Below, one piece after another: positions 9,317 through 18,558 of a DNA stretch of 64,000 nt. Origin of the DNA: Streptomyces sp. HM190 (GTDB taxonomy: Bacteria > Actinomycetota > Actinomycetes > Streptomycetales > Streptomycetaceae); contig NZ_CP047318.1 in NCBI RefSeq assembly GCF_009857135.1, positions 1,736,001-1,800,000 of the forward strand. The letters are read 5' to 3'. Position numbers and translations under genes: made by a program. The notes beneath the pieces were generated by a model, which ran no database searches, had not been told where the DNA came from, and saw nothing but the letters and a program-made list of their open reading frames with translations. Each line of letters opens with the position of its first letter. Position 1 is the stretch's first letter.

Positions 9317-10390
9317 ATGACCCAGCAGGCCGACAGCCCTCGCCGGTCCCCCGCCCAGGACTCGGACCCGCCGCCGTCCCTCCTCGCCGAGCTGAGAGAC
9401 GCGATCACTCCGCACGCCACCCTGCTGGTCGTCGGCGTGCTCGCCCTCCAGCTGCTCTTCATCGCCTCGTACGTGGGGGCGCTGCACCATCCGAAGCTCC
9501 GGGACGCGCCGTTCGGCGTGGTCGCGCCGCCGGCGGTCGCCGAGCAGACGGTGGCCCGGCTGGAACGCCTGCCGGGTGAGCCGCTGGACCCGCGCAAGGT
9601 GGCCGACGCGGCGGCGGCGCGCGAGCTGATCCTCAACCGGGAGATCGACGGCGCCCTGCTCGTCGACCCGGCCCGGACCACCGACACCCTGCTGGTCGCC
9701 TCCGGCGGCGGCCGCTCCCTCGCCACCGCGCTGACCACTCTCGTCGGCACGCTGGAGCGGTCCGAGGGACGCACGCTGCGGACGGTGGACGTGTCCCCGG
9801 CCGACCTCGGGGACGCCAACGGGCTCACGTCCTTCTACCTGGTCGTGGGCTGGTGCGTCGGTGGCTATCTGTGCGCGTCGGCGCTGGCGGTGAGCGCGGG
9901 GGCGCGGCCCACCGATCTGCGGCGCGGCGCGATCCGGCTCGCCGCCCTGGCGGTGTTCTCGGCCCTCGGCGGGCTCGGCGGCGCGGTCATCGCCGGGCCG
10001 GTCCTGGGCGCCCTGCCCGGAAGCGTGGCGGCACTGTGGGGGCTCGGGACACTGGTCGTCTTCGCGGTGGGCGCGGCCACGCTCGCGCTCCAGTGCCTCT
10101 TCGGGATCGCCGGTATCGGGGTCGCCGTCCTGCTGGTGGTGATCGCCGGCAACCCGAGCGCGGGCGGCGCGCTGCCGCTGCCACTGCTGCCCCCGTTCTG
10201 GGCGGCGATCGGCCCGGCGCTGCCACCGGGCGCGGGCGTCTGGGTGGCCCGCTCGATCGCGTACTTCGAGGGCAACGACGTCACCGTCGCCCTGCTGGTG
10301 CTCTCCGCCTGGGCAACGGCGGGGGCCGCCATCACCCTGGTGATGGCGGCCCTGAGGAGGACACCGGAACCCCGGCCCTCCGAGGCGTGA
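9317..10390 (+). CDS. Membrane protein with YhgE/ABC-2 permease-like topology
   Basis: This 357-residue integral membrane protein has an N-terminal transmembrane helix at about 33-53 and an extracytoplasmic soluble region of about 110 residues. Five or so further helices follow from about 175 to 345. One long first loop plus a C-terminal helix bundle is the layout of the YhgE/Pip and ABC-2 permease group, but I see no nucleotide-binding partner nearby. Function is unknown. It is divergent from dnaE2 and ends 39 nt from a converging protease gene. Confidence 0.7.
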   Translation: MTQQADSPRRSPAQDSDPPPSLLAELRDAITPHATLLVVGVLALQLLFIASYVGALHHPKLRDAPFGVVAPPAVAEQTVARLERLPGEPLDPRKVADAAAARELILNREIDGALLVDPARTTDTLLVASGGGRSLATALTTLVGTLERSEGRTLRTVDVSPADLGDANGLTSFYLVVGWCVGGYLCASALAVSAGARPTDLRRGAIRLAALAVFSALGGLGGAVIAGPVLGALPGSVAALWGLGTLVVFAVGAATLALQCLFGIAGIGVAVLLVVIAGNPSAGGALPLPLLPPFWAAIGPALPPGAGVWVARSIAYFEGNDVTVALLVLSAWATAGAAITLVMAALRRTPEPRPSEA

Positions 10391-10429
10391 GCGGTCGGCC
10401 CGGCCGAGCCGGCGGTCCGGCGCGCGGCC

Positions 10430-11509
10430 TCAGCCGATCTGCGTGCCCGTCGCCGACAGCGCCTCGGTGACCGGCTGGAAGAACGTCTCGCCGCCCGAGG
10501 TGCAGTCGCCGCTGCCGCCCGAGGTGAGGCCGATCGCCTTGTCACCCGAGAAGAGGGAACCGCCGCTGTCGCCGGGCTCGGCGCAGACGTCGGTCTGGAT
10601 GAGGCCGTTGACGATGTCGCCGTTGCCGTAGTTCACGGTGGCGTCGAGGCCGGTGACCGTGCCGCTGTGGACCTGGGTGGTCGAGCCGCTGCGGGTCACC
10701 TTCATGCCCACGGTCGCCTCGGCGGCGCCGTTGATGGCCTGGGTCGAGCCGTCGTAGAGGTTGACCTCGCTGGGGTGGTCGACGTCCGCCGTGTACTTGA
10801 CCAGGCCGTAGTCGTCGCCCGGGAAGCTGGAGTCCGCGTTCTGGCCGATGACCCGACCGCCGGCCGACCAGGTGGAGATGCCCTCGGTGCAGTGACCCGC
10901 CGTCAGGAAGAACGGCTCGCCGCCCTTGATCACGTTGAAGCCGAGGGAGCAGCGCCCGCTGCCGCCGGTGATGGCGTCGCCGCCCGCGACGAAGGTCCGG
11001 AACTCACCCTTCGTGCGCTTCAGTTCGGCCGTGGCGCCGAGGCCGTCCACGACCTCGGTCAGTCTCGTCAGCTCGGCCTTGGAGACGGTGCGGTCGGCGG
11101 TGACGACGACCTTGTTGGTGGTGGGGTCGGTGGCCCAGGAGGTGCCGGGGATGGTGGCGTCCTCCTTGAGGGTCGTCCGCGCGCTCTTCAGCTCGGCGAG
11201 GGAGTTCTCGACGATCCGGGCCTTGGCGCCGGCCGCCTCGACGGTCTCGGCGGCGGCCTCGTCGAGCACGTTCACGACGAGGAGCCTGCTCTTCGCGTCG
11301 TAGTACGTTCCCGCCGCGTCGGCGCCGAGGTCCTCGCCGAGGGTCGAGGCGAGCTTTCCGGCCGCCAGCACGGAGAGCGCTTTCGGCTGGGCGGTCGGGG
11401 CGGTCTCGCTCGCGTTCGCAGTCTGGAAGGTCACTCCCGCCGCGACGAGCGCGGCGATGCCCGCCCCGGTCACGACGGTACGGCGCCGGGCCATGCGTCG
11501 GTGCTTCAA
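10430..11509 (-). CDS. Secreted S1 serine protease with long prodomain (streptogrisin-type)
   Basis: This 359-residue prepro-protease has a signal peptide, an alpha-lytic-protease-type prodomain (to about residue 170) and a chymotrypsin-fold mature enzyme starting near [16 protein letters not shown]. Catalytic His is in TAGHCTEG, Asp in DDYGLVKY and Ser in [10 protein letters not shown]. Two disulfides fit the streptogrisin pattern ([26 protein letters not shown]). I prefer a TTG start at 11509 because AGGAGG lies 7 nt upstream. The ATG at 11494 is the alternative. The mature protease is released after the prodomain has folded it. It is one of two such genes transcribed the same way here. Confidence 0.88.
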   Translation of the reverse strand: MKHRRMARRRTVVTGAGIAALVAAGVTFQTANASETAPTAQPKALSVLAAGKLASTLGEDLGADAAGTYYDAKSRLLVVNVLDEAAAETVEAAGAKARIVENSLAELKSARTTLKEDATIPGTSWATDPTTNKVVVTADRTVSKAELTRLTEVVDGLGATAELKRTKGEFRTFVAGGDAITGGSGRCSLGFNVIKGGEPFFLTAGHCTEGISTWSAGGRVIGQNADSSFPGDDYGLVKYTADVDHPSEVNLYDGSTQAINGAAEATVGMKVTRSGSTTQVHSGTVTGLDATVNYGNGDIVNGLIQTDVCAEPGDSGGSLFSGDKAIGLTSGGSGDCTSGGETFFQPVTEALSATGTQIG

Positions 11510-11710
11510 CTCACGTCCTCCTGTGGGGGGACGGCCGAAGAGGTTGTGGGGACCCCGTTCGACCGTAAGGAATACGGACAAGGAGGCGACGGACTACAAA
11601 ACGCCGCGTCCATGCCAACTGTGCGGCGCCAACTATTCCGAGACGCACAGGGAGCACACAAGGTCGACTTCAGGACGAGCACACACCGTGGGTCCACGCC
11701 CCCTATGTCA

Positions 11711-11724
11711 TTACCGTCCGGTAA
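11711..11724. promoter_or_regulatory. Palindrome upstream of the first S1 protease
   Basis: TTACCG-TC-CGGTAA is a perfect palindrome about 200 nt upstream of the protease start, inside a relatively AT-rich stretch (11530-11800) that otherwise holds no gene. It is a candidate operator. The cognate regulator is not identifiable from sequence. Confidence 0.35.
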
Positions 11725-11909
11725 CGCCCCACAGGAATTCACACTGCAAACACAGGAGACAACGATCTCCTGCGCAACGGGTGAGGACTAGCCCTGTCCG
11801 AAAATCACCTACGCGAGACCCGATTGCCTACGCGGCGTCCCGCGACGGAAGTTGCTCCCGCACCGATCACCGCACCGTCCCGACGGCGGCCCGGCCGCCA
11901 CGAACAGGA

Positions 11910-11943
11910 CGAGCCCCCGCACGTCGTCACGTGCGGGGGCTCG
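11910..11943. terminator. Strong hairpin downstream of the second S1 protease
   Basis: There is a 15-bp perfect stem (11910-11924 with 11929-11943) and a 4-nt loop, about 105 nt after the stop codon of the protease gene that reads toward it. The rest of 11510-12046 contains the upstream region of the first protease and no recognisable gene. Confidence 0.75.
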
Positions 11944-12046
11944 AACTACTGACTACCGACCTCGATGCGCCAGACGGTTGGATGCGGGTGCCGGGGGGAA
12001 GAGCACCCGCTCGGGGCCGGCCCGCCCGACCGGTGGTCCGGCCGGG

Positions 12047-12949
12047 CTAGTAGACGCTGACGCCGTAGGCGCTCAGGGCCTCGGTGACCGGCTGGAAGAA
12101 GGTCGTACCACCGGAGGTGCAGTTGCCACTGCCGCCGGAGGTCAGACCGTACGCTACGCCGTTGCTGCCGTAGAGCGGGCCGCCGGAGTCGCCGGGCTCG
12201 GCACAGACCGTGGTCTGGATCATGCCGTAGACGATGTCGCCGCCACCGTAGTTCACGGTCGCGTTGAGAGCGGTCACGCGTCCGGTGTGGGTCCCGGTGG
12301 TGGAGCCGGTACGGATGACGTTGGTGCCCACGCTCGGGGTGGCGGCGCTGGTGATGTCGACGCTGCCGGCGGTGCCGTCCTTGGCGATGGACGTGTTGCT
12401 GTAGCGCACGATGCCGTAGTCGTTGGTCGGGAAGCTCGACCCGGTGGTCGGGCCGAGGACCGTCGTACGACCGGAGTTGGAGTACCACGTGCCCGCGCCG
12501 TCGGTGCAGTGACCGGCGGTCAGGAAGTAGTAGGTGCTCCCACTGCGGACGTTGAAGCCGAGCGAGCAGCGCCAGCTGGTCGCGTAGATGGCGTCGCCGC
12601 CCTTGATGAGCTTGTTGAACTTGCCCGGCGTCCGCTTGATCGTCAGAGCGCCGGCCTTGTCGCCCGCCGCTTCCTTGATCTTCAGCAGTTCGGCCTGGGA
12701 GACCGTGCTGTCGACGGTGACGACGAGCTTGTCCGTCTTCTCGTCGATGGCCCAGGCGGTACCGGGGATGTCCGCCTTGAGCACCGACGCGCTGGCGCTC
12801 TTGAGCTCCGCCGCGCTGAAGGTACGGGCGTCTGCCGCACTGGCGGTGGGGACGGTGGCGGCTGCCGCGGCCACGAGTCCGGTGGTCACGGCGATCAGCC
12901 GGGTCCGTCTCGCGATTCCGCTGCGGGGAGTGGTGCGCTTGATCCTCAC
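12047..12949 (-). CDS. Secreted S1 serine protease, streptogrisin A/B-like
   Basis: This 300-residue prepro-protease is very close in motif content to streptogrisins A/B. It has an Arg-rich signal peptide, a short prodomain (about residues 39-115) and a mature enzyme starting near [17 protein letters not shown]. Catalytic His is in LTAGHCTDG, Asp in NDYGIVRY and Ser in [10 protein letters not shown]. The C-terminus [17 protein letters not shown] matches the family. The mature form is about 185 residues, the usual size. It is a broad-specificity extracellular protease, probably made during development or nitrogen limitation. The shared orientation and similarity with the neighbouring protease suggest an old tandem duplication followed by prodomain divergence. 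Confidence 0.93.
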   Translation of the reverse strand: MRIKRTTPRSGIARRTRLIAVTTGLVAAAAATVPTASAADARTFSAAELKSASASVLKADIPGTAWAIDEKTDKLVVTVDSTVSQAELLKIKEAAGDKAGALTIKRTPGKFNKLIKGGDAIYATSWRCSLGFNVRSGSTYYFLTAGHCTDGAGTWYSNSGRTTVLGPTTGSSFPTNDYGIVRYSNTSIAKDGTAGSVDITSAATPSVGTNVIRTGSTTGTHTGRVTALNATVNYGGGDIVYGMIQTTVCAEPGDSGGPLYGSNGVAYGLTSGGSGNCTSGGTTFFQPVTEALSAYGVSVY

Positions 12950-13241
12950 TGTTCGTTCCCTCCTAAAGGGAAGTCGGGGGCCCGCGTGGGGTTTGGGCCC
13001 GTGAGGCGCGAATCAGGGCACGTGTCCGGATTCCGAACATGCCGTGCTCCTGACAAGGCGCTGCGGGGAAGTATTCGGCCGCACCACCGATCCCCGCAAG
13101 GGTGCCTTTCGGCCGCTCGAACACCAACCGGCCCAGTGGGCAAGGCAGTTGATCTCAACGGCGGAGTTGTGGGGATTCTGTGTGAATCCCGGACGGCCCC
13201 AAGCCCTCGCCCCGGCGCGGGGACGGGCCCCCGGCCTCCCC

Positions 13242-13262
13242 GGCACCGGCCAAGCCGGTGCC
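13242..13262. terminator. Hairpin downstream of the DUF5685-type gene
   Basis: A 9-bp stem (GGCACCGGC with GCCGGTGCC) and 3-nt loop lie about 63 nt after the stop of the Cys-tailed protein gene. The remaining 12950-13241 is the upstream region of the streptogrisin-like gene, with no coding sequence I can support. Confidence 0.5.
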
Positions 13263-13325
13263 CGCCTGCGGAAACGGGCAGTTGAGAGCGCCGGCGCAGC
13301 CGCAAGGGGGCGGCCCGGCCTCGTG

Positions 13326-13385
13326 TCAGCAGTCGCAGCAGTCACAGCAGTCACACGCATCGCAGCAGTCGCAGTCCCGGCAGCA
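13326..13385 (-). repeat. Tandem Cys-Asp codon repeat at the 3' end of the Cys-tailed protein
   Basis: Near-identical 9-base units (CAGCAGTCG/CAGCAGTCA on the plus strand) encode DCC repeats at the extreme C-terminus. The regular repetition suggests slippage expansion. Confidence 0.7.
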
Positions 13386-14558
13386 GCCCTCCCGCTTCTT
13401 CCGGGACCACGGCCCCTCGTACTCCTTCGCACAGCACAACTGGCAGGTGCAGCACAGCAACCAGAACATCCCGCAGCCGGCCCAGAACCCCCGCCGCCTC
13501 GGCGGCTGCGGCTGCGGCACTCCGCCGAAGCCGCCGGGCCCGCCCCCGCTGCCGCCGTACGCCCCGCCACCGCCACCGCCACCGAACGGGTTCCCGCCGC
13601 CGTAGGGGTTCCCGCCCGCCCCTCCGTACGGGTTCCCGGCGCCGCCCCCGTACCGGTTGCCCTGCTGCGGGGGCCCGCCGTGCTGGTGCGCCGCGCACAC
13701 CGGCACCGTGCCGAACGCCCGGTCGACGGAGCGCCGGAGTTCGTGCACGAGCAGCAGACGGGCCAGCTTGCCGTCGACGAAGTCGACCTCGCGCAGGGCG
13801 AGCCGGATGCCGTGCAGGGCATCCTCGGCTAGCCGCCGCGCCTCGGGCAGGGACGTCCCGGTCGCGGTCAGCGGGTTCCACGCGCCCGAGGCTTCGTCGT
13901 CGGCCCGGTCCTCGACCGCGTCGAGCAGATGGGCGAGCCGCCCGAAGAGCCGGCCAGCCTCGGCGAGCGGCTCGATGTTGCCCGGTCGTCCGGCGAGCAC
14001 CGCGGTGTGGGCGAAGGCCGCCGCGGTCGCCGTCTCGGTCGGCTCGGTCACCGTCAGCAGCGGAGTGCCCGGACCGGCGAGCGCCTCGATGCCGAGCTGC
14101 CGGTCCACGGCGTCGACCAGTACCGCCGTGTCGAAGCCGAGGTCCGAGCCGGTGCGTGCGCCCGCGCGCCCCCAGCTCGTCGCGAGCCGGCGCGCGGCGG
14201 ACGCGACCGGCTTGCGCGCCAGTAGTCCGTCACCGTCGGCGATGTGGTCGCGCACCTTGGCCGAGGCGAGGACCAGCGAGACGGCGGCGGCGAGCCGCGC
14301 GCCCTCGCCCCGCGCGACGGACGCGGTGCGCATCCCGCGCAGCGGGCAGGGCCCGGCGGTGCGCCGCCAGTCGGTGGTCCGCTCGGCCTGAGCCTCCGTC
14401 AGGACCGAGACCAGCAGGCCGTCGTAGTTGGTCACGACGCGGGCGAACTGCCCGTGGTCCCCGCGCAGCGCGAGGCAGAGCCCGCACAGGTGCGCCATCC
14501 ACTGCGTCTTCAGCCCTTCACCGAGCCGATGGCCGCAGGGCCTCACGATTCCGAACAC
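13326..14558 (-). CDS. DUF5685-type protein with Cys-rich C-terminal tail
   Basis: This 410-residue protein starts MFGIVRPCGHRLGEG, encoded from GTG at 14558. The downstream family-typical start region and a GGGGGA upstream support this start. The conserved front half contains paired Cys (RPCGH; HLCGLCLAL; GPCPLRG), likely a metal site, and is mainly helical. After about residue 310 comes a Gly/Asn/Pro/Tyr repeat segment (GGNPYGG units). It is followed by a tail of about 50 residues with 17 Cys in CC, CxC and DCC patterns, which suggests metal clustering. The family has no established biochemical role that I know. It is divergent from the SepF-like gene across 314 bp. Confidence 0.75.
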   Translation of the reverse strand: MFGIVRPCGHRLGEGLKTQWMAHLCGLCLALRGDHGQFARVVTNYDGLLVSVLTEAQAERTTDWRRTAGPCPLRGMRTASVARGEGARLAAAVSLVLASAKVRDHIADGDGLLARKPVASAARRLATSWGRAGARTGSDLGFDTAVLVDAVDRQLGIEALAGPGTPLLTVTEPTETATAAAFAHTAVLAGRPGNIEPLAEAGRLFGRLAHLLDAVEDRADDEASGAWNPLTATGTSLPEARRLAEDALHGIRLALREVDFVDGKLARLLLVHELRRSVDRAFGTVPVCAAHQHGGPPQQGNRYGGGAGNPYGGAGGNPYGGGNPFGGGGGGGAYGGSGGGPGGFGGVPQPQPPRRRGFWAGCGMFWLLCCTCQLCCAKEYEGPWSRKKREGCCRDCDCCDACDCCDCCDC

Positions 14559-14872
14559 GACATCCCCCGTGTCTGTCGCGCGTCCCGGACTGCCACGCGC
14601 ACGTGCCTGAAACTGCGCCGCATCGTAGCCGCCGGAACGTTCACCCGGACGCCCGACACTCACCCAAACGCCGCGAACAATATTATTTCACTCTCAGTCA
14701 GCAGACGTGTACGGCGCAGCCCTTGGGGCACACGGACTCTCGACGAATTCGTTCTGCACCAGTACCGTCACGAAACCCCCGTGCGGCGTCTATCCACTTG
14801 GCGAGACATCCGCATCATGGACGACGATAGGGATGCGGAAAGAGAAAGAGACCGCTGTGAGAGGAGGCGTCC
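14559..14872. other. Divergent intergenic region, no gene seen
   Basis: This 314-bp spacer sits between the DUF5685-type gene and the SepF-like gene and must hold both promoters. It includes a short AT-rich patch (about 14675-14700) unusual for this genome. I see no clear palindrome or RNA structure. Confidence 0.4.
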
Positions 14873-15316
14873 ATGGGATCGGTGCGCAAGGCGAGTGCCT
14901 GGCTTGGCCTCGTCGACGACAACGATGACGAGCGTTACTACGACGACGACTACGCCGATGAGCGGGAGTCCGGGTCCGGCGAGGCATGGGTCACCGACCC
15001 TCGCGTGAAGGTCGCGTCCGAGTCCGCCCACGAGCAGGGCCGCCGGATCGGCACGGTCACCCCGGACAGCTTCCGCGACGCACGCCACATCGGCGAGCTC
15101 TTCCGGGACGGCGTCCCGGTCATCATGAACCTCACGAACATGGAGCCCGGCGACGCCAAGCGTGTCGTCGACTTCGCGGCCGGCCTGATCTTCGGTCTGC
15201 GCGGCTCGATCGAGCGGGTGTCCAACCGCGTGTTCCTGCTGACCCCCGCCGACACGGAGATCGTCAGCGGCGAGGCCGTCGGCCGCCCCGCCGACGGCTT
15301 CTTCAACCAGAGCTGA
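14873..15316 (+). CDS. SepF-like cell division protein
   Basis: This 147-residue protein has the SepF architecture. An N-terminal segment ([13 protein letters not shown], amphipathic, likely membrane-touching) and an acidic linker ([13 protein letters not shown]) precede the SepF fold ([52 protein letters not shown]). SepF proteins tether FtsZ to the membrane and guide septation. This gene is not beside ftsZ. It looks like the extra SepF-like paralogue of Streptomyces (SflA-type, from memory), which modulates sporulation septa. A strong AGGAGG precedes the ATG. Confidence 0.85.
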   Translation: MGSVRKASAWLGLVDDNDDERYYDDDYADERESGSGEAWVTDPRVKVASESAHEQGRRIGTVTPDSFRDARHIGELFRDGVPVIMNLTNMEPGDAKRVVDFAAGLIFGLRGSIERVSNRVFLLTPADTEIVSGEAVGRPADGFFNQS

Positions 15317-15355
15317 GGCAGGGCGGCTCACCGCCCAGCCTTCCGGAGCCCCAGG

Positions 15356-16543
15356 TCACCGGAAGGCATCGAGTCCGGTGAGCGCCTTGCCCAGCACGAG
15401 CTGGTGCATCTCGACGGTGCCCTCGTAGGTGAGCACGGACTCCAGGTTGGTCGCGTGCCGCATCACCGGGTACTCCAGGGAGATCCCGTTCGCACCGAGG
15501 ATCGTGCGGGCGGTACGGCAGATCTCGATCGCCTCCCGTACGTTGTTCAGCTTGCCGAAGCTGATCTGCTCGGGACGGAGTCGTCCCGCGTCCATCCGCC
15601 GCCCCAGATGGTGGGCGAGCAGAATCCCCTTGTGCAACTCGACCGCCATGTCGGCGAGTTTGGCCTGGGTGAGCTGGAAACCGCCGATCGGCCGCCCGAA
15701 CTGCTCCCTGGTCCTCGCGTAGTCGAGGGCGGCCTCGAAACTGGACCGCGCCGCCCCCATCGAGCCCCACACGATCCCGTACCGGGCGTGCGACAGACAA
15801 CTGAGCGGTCCCTTGAGCCCCATGACCTCCGGCAGCACGGCGTCGGCGGGCAACCGGACGTCGTCGAGGACGAGTTCGCTGGTGACGGAGGCCCGCAGGG
15901 ACCACTTGTGCTTGATCTCCGGTGCCGAGAACCCGGCGGTGTCCGTCGGCACGGCGAACCCCCGGATGCCCTCGTCCGTCTGGGCCCACACGACGGCGAC
16001 CCCGGCGACGGACCCGTTCGTGATCCACATCTTGCGCCCGTTGAGAACCCAGTCGGCGCCGTCGCGCTTGGCGTATGTCCGCATCGAGGCCGGGTCGGAC
16101 CCGTGGTCCGGCTCGGTCAGCCCGAAGCACCCGATGACCTCGCCGGCCGCCATCCGCGGCAGCCAGGTCTCCTTCTGCTCCTCACTGCCGAACCGGTGGA
16201 GGGCGTACATCGCGAGGGAGCCCTGCACGGACACGAGGGAGCGGATCCCGGAGTCCGCGGCCTCCAGCTCCAGACAGGCGAGCCCGTACTGCACGGCACT
16301 CGCCCCCGCGCACCCGTACCCGTCGAGCGACATGCCCAGCGCCCCGATCGCACCCAGCTCCCGGGCGAGCTCGCGGATCTCCGGCAGCTCGCCCCGCTCG
16401 TACCACTCGGCGACGTACGGCAGCACCCGGTCCGCGGCCCAGTCACGCACGGTGTCCCGTACGGCGAGGTCCTCGGGTTCGAGCAGGTCGTCGAGGCCGA
16501 GCGGGTCGACGGGGTCGAAGGACGGCTTCCGGGGCACGGACAT
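15356..16543 (-). CDS. Acyl-CoA dehydrogenase, glutaryl-CoA dehydrogenase-like
   Basis: This 395-residue FAD flavoprotein oxidises an acyl-CoA thioester. The FAD/substrate-binding signature CFGLTEPDHGSDPASM and C-terminal YEGTVEMHQLVLG, with its likely catalytic Glu, resemble glutaryl-CoA dehydrogenases. SVQGSLAMYALHRFGSEEQK is also typical of that group. Start at 16543 (MSVPRKPSF) was chosen because GGAGG lies 8 nt upstream. A longer frame upstream has no family match. Glutaryl-CoA in lysine/tryptophan breakdown is the likely but unproven substrate. Confidence 0.88.
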   Translation of the reverse strand: MSVPRKPSFDPVDPLGLDDLLEPEDLAVRDTVRDWAADRVLPYVAEWYERGELPEIRELARELGAIGALGMSLDGYGCAGASAVQYGLACLELEAADSGIRSLVSVQGSLAMYALHRFGSEEQKETWLPRMAAGEVIGCFGLTEPDHGSDPASMRTYAKRDGADWVLNGRKMWITNGSVAGVAVVWAQTDEGIRGFAVPTDTAGFSAPEIKHKWSLRASVTSELVLDDVRLPADAVLPEVMGLKGPLSCLSHARYGIVWGSMGAARSSFEAALDYARTREQFGRPIGGFQLTQAKLADMAVELHKGILLAHHLGRRMDAGRLRPEQISFGKLNNVREAIEICRTARTILGANGISLEYPVMRHATNLESVLTYEGTVEMHQLVLGKALTGLDAFR

Positions 16544-16624
16544 GAGGGCAACCTCCGGCTCACTAAAACTAGCAACGCTAGGCAGCGTACTCACACGCCC
16601 CGGCCGCGCCCAGTGCCCGACGCC

Positions 16625-18235
16625 TCAGCGCACGGACTCCGCCCGCACGGGCGTCGTCGTCGCCTCCCTCGGCCCCGGTACACCCGGCACGTCCGCCGCG
16701 CACTCCATCGCCCGCGGCAGCCGCAGCGCCATGACCGCGCCCAGCACCAGCAACCCCGCACTGACCAGCAACGTCACATGCAGTCCGTGCACGAAGGAGT
16801 CACGGGCCGCGTGCCGCAGCGCGTCCCCGGAGGGCCCGCCCAACCGTCCGGCGACCTCGTACGCCTCACCGAGCGAGTGCCCCGCCGCCGCGGACGCCGA
16901 CGACGGCACCCCCGGCACCGCCGACAACCCGGGCGCGTACGCCGCGTTCATCACACTGCCGAGGAGCGCGATGCCGATGCCGGCGCCCAGCTGGTAGGAG
17001 GTCTCACCGATCGCCGCCGCCCCGCCGGCGGACGACGCGGGCGCCTCGCTCAGCATCGACTCGTACGCCCCGAACAGGGTCGTCTCCAGGCCGAAGCCCA
17101 GCAGGACGAACCCGGTGAGCAGCAGGGCCGCGTTGTCGTGGCGGCCCATCGCCGTGAGCAGCACCACCGCGAACGCTGTCAGGCAGAAGCCCACTGACAC
17201 CATGCGGCGCGGGCCGAAGCGGTGCAGCAGATGGGAGCCGACGAGCCCGGCCGCCATCGCCGCGACGGTCAGTGGCAGCAGCCGCAGCCCGGTCTCCAGC
17301 GGGGACAGCCCGAGGACCAGTTGCAGATACTGCGCGGCGATCAGTTCGAGGCCCACCAGCGCGAGCATGGCGAGGACGATGCAGCCGACGGAGGTGCTGA
17401 ACGCGGGCCGCGCGAACATCCGCAGGTCGACCAGCGGATGCGTCCGGCGCCGCTGCCGGCGCACGAACGCGGCCAGCAGGACGCCACCCACGAGCAGCGC
17501 GAGTGCCGTGCCCGGGTCGAACGGCGGGTGCCCGCCGCCGAGCCGCTTCACGCCGAGAACGACACCGAAGAGTCCGACGGCGGCCATCAGCGCGCCCACG
17601 ACGTCCCACGGTCCGTCGCGGTCGCCTGTCGACTCCGGCAGCAGCAGACGTCCGACGGGCAGGCTGACGAGCATCAGGGGGATGTTGACGAGGAAGACGG
17701 AGCCCCACCAGAAGTGCTCCAGCAGGAACCCGCCGAGCAGCGGTCCGACGGCCGCGCCGACCGCGGCGACGGCGCTCCAGACCCCGATGGCGAGGGCCCG
17801 CTCGCGCCGGTCGGGGAACACCTGGCGCAGGATCGACAGCGTCGCCGGCATGATCATCGCGCCGCCGACGCCGAGCAGCGCGCGGGCCGCGATCAGGACC
17901 TCGGGGTTCTCGGCGAAGGCGGCCAGAGCGGAGGCGACGCCGAACAGGGCGTAGCCGAGGAGCAGGACGCGCCTGCGGCCGACGCGGTCGCCGAGGGTGC
18001 CGAAGAGGATCAGCAGCGAGGCGCAGACCAGCGGGTAGACGTCGACGATCCAGAGCAGCTGCATGGCGCCGGGCTTGATGTCCTCGGTGACCGCGGGCAC
18101 CGCCACGTGCAGCACGGTGGCGTCCACGGCGACGAGCAACAGGCTGACGCAGAGGACGACGAGGACGACCCATCGGTGTGCACCGGCCCCGGCCTCCCTA
18201 CGGCATCGCTCGGCGGCCGTGGGCGTCCCGGACAT
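16625..18235 (-). CDS. MFS drug exporter, DHA2 (14-TM) family
   Basis: This 536-residue proton-driven exporter has about 14 transmembrane helices. Motif A-like GDRVGRRRVLLLG lies between helices 2 and 3. Motif C-like glycines (GPLLGGFLLEHFWWGSVFLVNIPL) lie in helix 5, typical of QacA/EmrB-type antiporters. Start at 18235 (MSGTPTAAER) has GGGAGG upstream. No TetR-type regulator is adjacent, so control is unclear. Substrate is unknown (antibiotic, dye or own metabolite). The upstream 323 bp (18236-18558) to the divergent mannosyltransferase gene shows nothing recognisable. Confidence 0.88.
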   Translation of the reverse strand: MSGTPTAAERCRREAGAGAHRWVVLVVLCVSLLLVAVDATVLHVAVPAVTEDIKPGAMQLLWIVDVYPLVCASLLILFGTLGDRVGRRRVLLLGYALFGVASALAAFAENPEVLIAARALLGVGGAMIMPATLSILRQVFPDRRERALAIGVWSAVAAVGAAVGPLLGGFLLEHFWWGSVFLVNIPLMLVSLPVGRLLLPESTGDRDGPWDVVGALMAAVGLFGVVLGVKRLGGGHPPFDPGTALALLVGGVLLAAFVRRQRRRTHPLVDLRMFARPAFSTSVGCIVLAMLALVGLELIAAQYLQLVLGLSPLETGLRLLPLTVAAMAAGLVGSHLLHRFGPRRMVSVGFCLTAFAVVLLTAMGRHDNAALLLTGFVLLGFGLETTLFGAYESMLSEAPASSAGGAAAIGETSYQLGAGIGIALLGSVMNAAYAPGLSAVPGVPSSASAAAGHSLGEAYEVAGRLGGPSGDALRHAARDSFVHGLHVTLLVSAGLLVLGAVMALRLPRAMECAADVPGVPGPREATTTPVRAESVR

Positions 18236-18558
18236 GTACGTACCTCCCAGATGCTCTCGCGTTCGGCGGGGCCGCGGGGCGGGGACTGCCCGGCGGCTGC
18301 GGCCCGGGAGAGCGGCGGCCCGGACCCGCGCGACGAAAGGCGAGTGAGCCGTCAGGGTACGCGAGTTCCGGCCGGTGAAACGTGGTGGGTGTCTCATGGA
18401 CCGCTTCGGCGGTGTGTGGCGTGCGACACCCCGCCGGGCGTCCACGGGTTCTCCATGACTCCTCCATCACCCGTCCGTGGGCCGTCCGTCACGGTCGCTC
18501 ACCGACCCTCACGTGCGGGTCGCCCGGCCGGTTCCGGGCAGCGCCGATAATCGAGCGC

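Noticed and set aside
13326..13385. CRISPR-like short repeats
   Set aside because: The CAGCAGTC units are 9-base codon repeats in the Cys-rich tail, with no spacers.
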